Positions 7,299 through 9,621 of a DNA stretch of 9,621 nt are shown piece by piece. Below the pieces are notes generated by a model. The model was not told the origin of the DNA. It saw only the letters and a program-made list of their open reading frames with translations, and searched no databases. The DNA lies in the NCBI GenBank assembly GCA_035272265.1, contig DATEQV010000438.1, positions 1 to 9,621 of the forward strand, given 5' to 3'. The DNA is from Acidisphaera sp035272265. GTDB lineage: Bacteria; Pseudomonadota; Alphaproteobacteria; Acetobacterales; Acetobacteraceae. The position numbers were made by a program, and so were the translations under genes. The stretch's first letter is position 1. Every line of letters starts with the position of its first letter.

Positions 7299-7964
7299 TC
7301 AGGTGACGGACAGGCCGATCACGTTCCTGTCGGCGCGGAAGGCGACGATTGCCTGCGCGCGCGTCGCAACACCCAGGCAGCGCAGGATGGCGGTGACGTG
7401 CGCCTTCACCGTCAGGTCGCTGACCGCCAGCTCGCGGGCGATCTGCTTGTTCGACTTGCCCTCGGCAAGCTTCGCCAGGACGGCCAGCTGGCGGGGCGTC
7501 AGGTGGCCGGGCTGGTCGGCGTCATCGGCAGCGTGCCGGCGGGTGGCGGGAACCTCGTGGCCCTCGCCGCGCGGCACGTACACGCCGCCCGCGAGCACCG
7601 TGCGCAAGGCCTCGACCATCTGCTCGGTGGACGACGATTTCGGGATGAACCCGGCGGCACCGCAGGTCATCGCGCGCTGGACGGTGTCGGCATCGCTGAA
7701 CGAGGAGACGACCACCACGGGGGTCGAGGGAACGCGGGCGCGCAACGCGATCAGTCCCGACAGGTCCCTTGTGCCGGGCATGAACAGATCCAGCAGGATC
7801 AGGTCGACCTCCTGGGCGCGGTCGACCAGCGACAGCGCCTCCTGCATCGAGGTCGCTTCCAGGCACTCGAAGGCCCAGCCCGCCTGCGAGAACAGGCGCC
7901 CGACGACGTCGCGCACCGCCTCGCGGAACAGCGGGTGGTCGTCGGCGATCAGGACCGTCTGCAT
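7299..7964 (-). CDS. NarL/LuxR-family response regulator (ErbR/AgmR-like)
   Basis: 221 residues from ATG at 7964-7962 (minus strand); a purine-rich GAGGGGCGGG precedes it. The frame stays open further upstream, but the receiver fold starts right after this Met (QTVLIADDHPLF). Receiver domain residues 1-122: Asp8, Asp9, phospho-acceptor Asp59 (LLDLFMPG), Ser87 and Lys109. A variable linker leads to a LuxR-type helix-turn-helix (about 154-212) with LTPRQLAVL and SNKQIARELAVSDLTVKAHV. It is convergent with the hybrid kinase and divergent from the cytochrome/quinoprotein genes. Regulators of this type (AgmR/ErbR, ExaE) activate PQQ-dependent ethanol oxidation genes in Pseudomonas. It is the best candidate to bind the divergent intergenic region and the AGGTCGR repeats. 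Which Pseudomonas regulator is its true ortholog cannot be decided by eye, so no symbol is given. Confidence 0.92.
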   Translation of the reverse strand: MQTVLIADDHPLFREAVRDVVGRLFSQAGWAFECLEATSMQEALSLVDRAQEVDLILLDLFMPGTRDLSGLIALRARVPSTPVVVVSSFSDADTVQRAMTCGAAGFIPKSSSTEQMVEALRTVLAGGVYVPRGEGHEVPATRRHAADDADQPGHLTPRQLAVLAKLAEGKSNKQIARELAVSDLTVKAHVTAILRCLGVATRAQAIVAFRADRNVIGLSVT

Positions 7965-8133
7965 CGTCCCGCCCCTCTCTGCGCTGCACAGCGCCGCAAG
8001 CTGAATAGTCGCGGACCGCCGCCGCGTCGCTACGACTTCTGGCGGATTCTCCCGCCACCGCGATGATCTTATGCAAGTCCGCAATGGCCGGCGAGGCAGG
8101 ACCCGCCGGCGAGGGTCGGGGAGGAAAGACAAA
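7965..8133. promoter_or_regulatory. Divergent promoter region with inverted repeat
   Basis: This 169-bp gap must hold the promoters for the minus-strand regulator and the plus-strand cytochrome gene. A perfect dyad, TGGCGGATTCTCCCGCCA (8040-8057; 6-bp arms around a 6-bp spacer), lies 77 bp before the cytochrome start and is a plausible operator. I could not identify confident -35/-10 or sigma-54 elements. GGAGGA at 8120-8125 is the cytochrome ribosome site. Confidence 0.5.
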
Positions 8134-8646
8134 ATGGCATCCAGACGGACCCTGCTCGGCGGCATCGCGCTCGCGGCCTGCCTGCTCGCCGCGGTCGGCG
8201 CTCCCCGTGCCGCCGATCCACAGACCGGAAGCACGGCCGGCGCGCAGACCGCGCCACAGACCGCCCCGGGTCCGGTGGTCGCCGCAGCCGCGCCGGCCTC
8301 CCCCCCGGCGACGCCCGCCGCCGACCCGTCCACGCCGCAAGCGGAACCCGCAACAGCGAAGCCGGCCGTGCCGACGCCCGTCGATCCGGCAAAGGTCGCC
8401 GCCGGACGCGAGGTCTTCAACAGCACCTGCGCGCACTGCCACGGGCCGGACGCGGTGGCTGCCGACCGGAAGATCAACCTGCGCCTGCTGCAACACCGTT
8501 ACGCCGAAAGGATGGACGAGGTCTTCCACTTCACCGTCACGCACGGACGGCTCGACAAGGGCATGCCGAACTGGTCCGGCGTGTTCACCGAGGAAGACTT
8601 CGCCAACATCCTGGCCTACCTGCACACGGTGCAGGCGACGGATTGA
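8134..8646 (+). CDS. Periplasmic c-type cytochrome with long Ala/Pro linker
   Basis: 170 residues from ATG 8134, with GGAGGA 8 bp upstream; an in-frame ATG at 8071 would add 21 Arg-rich residues and lacks a ribosome site. Residues 1-27 form an export signal with a likely cut after PRAA. A stretch of about 55 residues rich in Ala, Pro, Thr and Gln (28-83) separates it from one cytochrome c domain. Haem attachment is CAHCH (Cys99, Cys102, His103); GMPNW supplies Met144 as the likely sixth ligand. The domain ends with a helix (ANILAYLHTVQ). It probably accepts electrons from the quinoprotein dehydrogenase encoded 134 bp downstream and passes them to a terminal oxidase, the role of cytochrome c550 (ExaB) in Pseudomonas; sequence equivalence to ExaB is not claimed. 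The signal contains LAAC at 13-16, so a lipoprotein form cannot be excluded. Confidence 0.9.
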   Translation: MASRRTLLGGIALAACLLAAVGAPRAADPQTGSTAGAQTAPQTAPGPVVAAAAPASPPATPAADPSTPQAEPATAKPAVPTPVDPAKVAAGREVFNSTCAHCHGPDAVAADRKINLRLLQHRYAERMDEVFHFTVTHGRLDKGMPNWSGVFTEEDFANILAYLHTVQATD

Positions 8647-8680
8647 CGGCGGCGAGGCGAGTCTTGGCTGTGGACGGCGG

Positions 8681-8697
8681 CCTCCGACCTTTGGAGG
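8681..8697 (+). promoter_or_regulatory. Hairpin and inverted copy of the TCCAAAGGTCG element
   Basis: CCTCC (8681-8685) pairs with GGAGG (8693-8697) around a 7-nt loop. Read on the minus strand, 8683-8693 is TCCAAAGGTCG, identical to 11 bases of the second repeat at 2549-2566. It lies about 85 bp before the quinoprotein start, so it may be an operator shared with the aldehyde dehydrogenase. The GGAGG arm is also a possible ribosome site for the small frame at 8707. Confidence 0.4.
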
Positions 8698-8706
8698 ATG
8701 GTGGCG

Positions 8707-8778
8707 ATGGCCGCTCGATGGCCATCCTGGGTGCAAATCGCGGCGACTGCGATGTCGAAACATCAGGCAAGGGGGTGA
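8707..8778 (+). CDS. Possible short leader peptide before the quinoprotein gene
   Basis: A 23-codon frame from ATG 8707 (26 codons if from ATG 8698) ends with TGA 2 bp before the proposed GTG start of the quinoprotein. GGAGG at 8693-8697 is well placed for ATG 8707. The product begins MAARWPSW and shows no known motif. The tight stop/start spacing would allow translational coupling. It could equally be chance in a GC-rich leader. Confidence 0.2.
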   Translation: MAARWPSWVQIAATAMSKHQARG

Positions 8779-8780
8779 AC

Positions 8781-9621
8781 GTGGGAACTCGAAACGCGTG
8801 GCTGGGGCGGACCTGTTTCGCGCTGGGATTGCTGGCCGCCGTCGGCGCCGGCGCGGCGGCCCGGGCGGATGAGGCGCTCGACAAGGCGGCCGCCGATCCG
8901 AACGGCTGGGCGATGGCCGGGCACGGCTACGACAACAGCCGCTTCTCGCCGCTGACGCAGATCAACACGCAGAACGTTGGACATCTGCGGCTGGCCTATT
9001 CGTTCCAGCTCGCTTCGCTGCGTTCCAACGAATCCTCGCCGATCGTGATCGGTGACACGATGTATGTGTCGACGTCGTGGGGACCGAAATTCGTCTATGC
9101 GCTGAACGCCGCGACCGGCGAGCGCAAGTGGACCTACGAGCCGGACATCCCCGACGACGTGCTGCAATACGCGTGCTGCGACGTCGACAGCCGCGGCGTC
9201 ACATATGCCGACGGCAAGATCTTCGTCGGGCGCCTGGACGGCAAGCTCGCCGCCGTCGATGCCGCGACCGGCAAGGAGCTGTGGGTCGCCGACGTGGTCG
9301 ACTACAAGCAGGGCTCGGTGATCACCTCGCCGCCGCTGGTGGTGAAGAACCTGGTCATCACCGGCTTCGGCGGCGGCGAATACGGCGCGCGCGGCAGCCT
9401 GCAGGCCTACGACATCAAGACCGGCAAGCTGGTGTGGCGGACCTGGACCGTGCCCGGTCCGGAAGAGCCGAACAACGACACCTGGAAGGGCGACAGCTGG
9501 CAGCACGGCGGCGGCGTGCCGTGGCTCGTGGGATCGTACGATCCGAAGACCAACACGGTGTTCTGGGGCACGTCCAACCCGGCGCCGTGGAACTCCGCGG
9601 TGCGCAGCACCGGCAACGGCG
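8781..9621 (+). CDS. PQQ-dependent alcohol dehydrogenase (quinoprotein), N-terminal part
   Basis: 280 residues are visible and the gene continues past the window; full-length relatives have about 600. I chose GTG 8781 because AAGGGGG (8769-8775) sits 5 bp before it and a normal signal peptide follows (hydrophobic core FALGLLAAVGAGAAA, cut near ARA). ATG 8718 is in frame but would give an overlong leader and lacks a ribosome site. The mature start (WAMAGHGYDNSRFSPL) opens the eight-bladed propeller. ACCDVDSRG holds the vicinal cysteine pair Cys132-Cys133 that contacts PQQ, and GGGEYGARG holds metal ligand Glu200. DSWQHGGGVPWL and NPAPWNS resemble the ExaA/PedE ethanol dehydrogenase group more than MxaF methanol dehydrogenase. 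It acts in the periplasm, oxidising an alcohol to an aldehyde, probably with the upstream cytochrome as electron acceptor. Metal (calcium or lanthanide) and exact substrate are not decided here. Confidence 0.92.
   Translation, partial: MGTRNAWLGRTCFALGLLAAVGAGAAARADEALDKAAADPNGWAMAGHGYDNSRFSPLTQINTQNVGHLRLAYSFQLASLRSNESSPIVIGDTMYVSTSWGPKFVYALNAATGERKWTYEPDIPDDVLQYACCDVDSRGVTYADGKIFVGRLDGKLAAVDAATGKELWVADVVDYKQGSVITSPPLVVKNLVITGFGGGEYGARGSLQAYDIKTGKLVWRTWTVPGPEEPNNDTWKGDSWQHGGGVPWLVGSYDPKTNTVFWGTSNPAPWNSAVRSTGNG

Noticed and set aside
7287..7301. TGACG/CGTCA inverted repeat between the convergent kinase and regulator genes, as a shared terminator
   Set aside because: Only 5 bp of stem, no T-run on either side, and it includes the regulator stop codon; too weak to call.
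7965..8477. Upstream extension of the response regulator on the minus strand
   Set aside because: The extra residues are the antisense of the cytochrome signal and linker, whereas the receiver domain begins exactly at Met 7964.
8718..8780. ATG 8718 as the quinoprotein start
   Set aside because: It would add 21 polar residues before the signal peptide and has no ribosome site; GTG 8781 fits better.

Overview
The window is strongly GC-rich, with G or C at most third codon positions and genes packed with short gaps and start/stop overlaps. Gene content (PQQ-type alcohol dehydrogenase, NAD aldehyde dehydrogenase, NarL/LuxR regulator, FIST protein with a soluble hybrid kinase) points to a GC-rich proteobacterium, perhaps an alphaproteobacterium. 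No rRNA or other marker is present, so the genus cannot be named. I found no tRNA, rRNA, CRISPR array, transposase or integrase.

Left part (1-2250): the end of an unrecognised gene overlaps by 14 bp a 593-residue protein. That protein combines an N-terminal HExxH metallopeptidase-like segment with a C-terminal von Willebrand A (VWA) domain of the CobT/NorD kind. The pair looks like one translationally coupled unit and is probably unrelated to what follows. A 384-bp gap (2251-2634) separates them from the next gene. It holds no convincing gene, but it contains repeated AGGTCGR elements and a perfect 7-bp hairpin close to the aldehyde dehydrogenase.

Centre (2635-7260), all on the plus strand: an ExaC/AcoD-type aldehyde dehydrogenase, a small DUF779 protein, a FIST-domain sensor protein, and a soluble hybrid histidine kinase whose start overlaps the FIST stop codon (ATGA).

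Right part: a NarL/LuxR response regulator lies on the minus strand (7299-7964), convergent with the kinase. Divergent from it are a periplasmic c-type cytochrome (8134-8646) and the first 280 residues of a PQQ alcohol dehydrogenase that runs off the window end.

Together, 2635-9621 reads as a periplasmic alcohol oxidation module with its own control. The quinoprotein oxidises an alcohol to an aldehyde and the cytochrome probably takes the electrons. The cytoplasmic aldehyde dehydrogenase makes the acid. FIST plus kinase plus regulator probably sense the substrate or a product and switch the genes on. This resembles the exa/erc/erb ethanol oxidation regulon of Pseudomonas aeruginosa, though in a different order. 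The most interesting new points are a sequence element shared between the aldehyde dehydrogenase and quinoprotein upstream regions, a hairpin covering the FIST ribosome binding site, a possible leader peptide before the quinoprotein, and the HExxH-VWA fusion.
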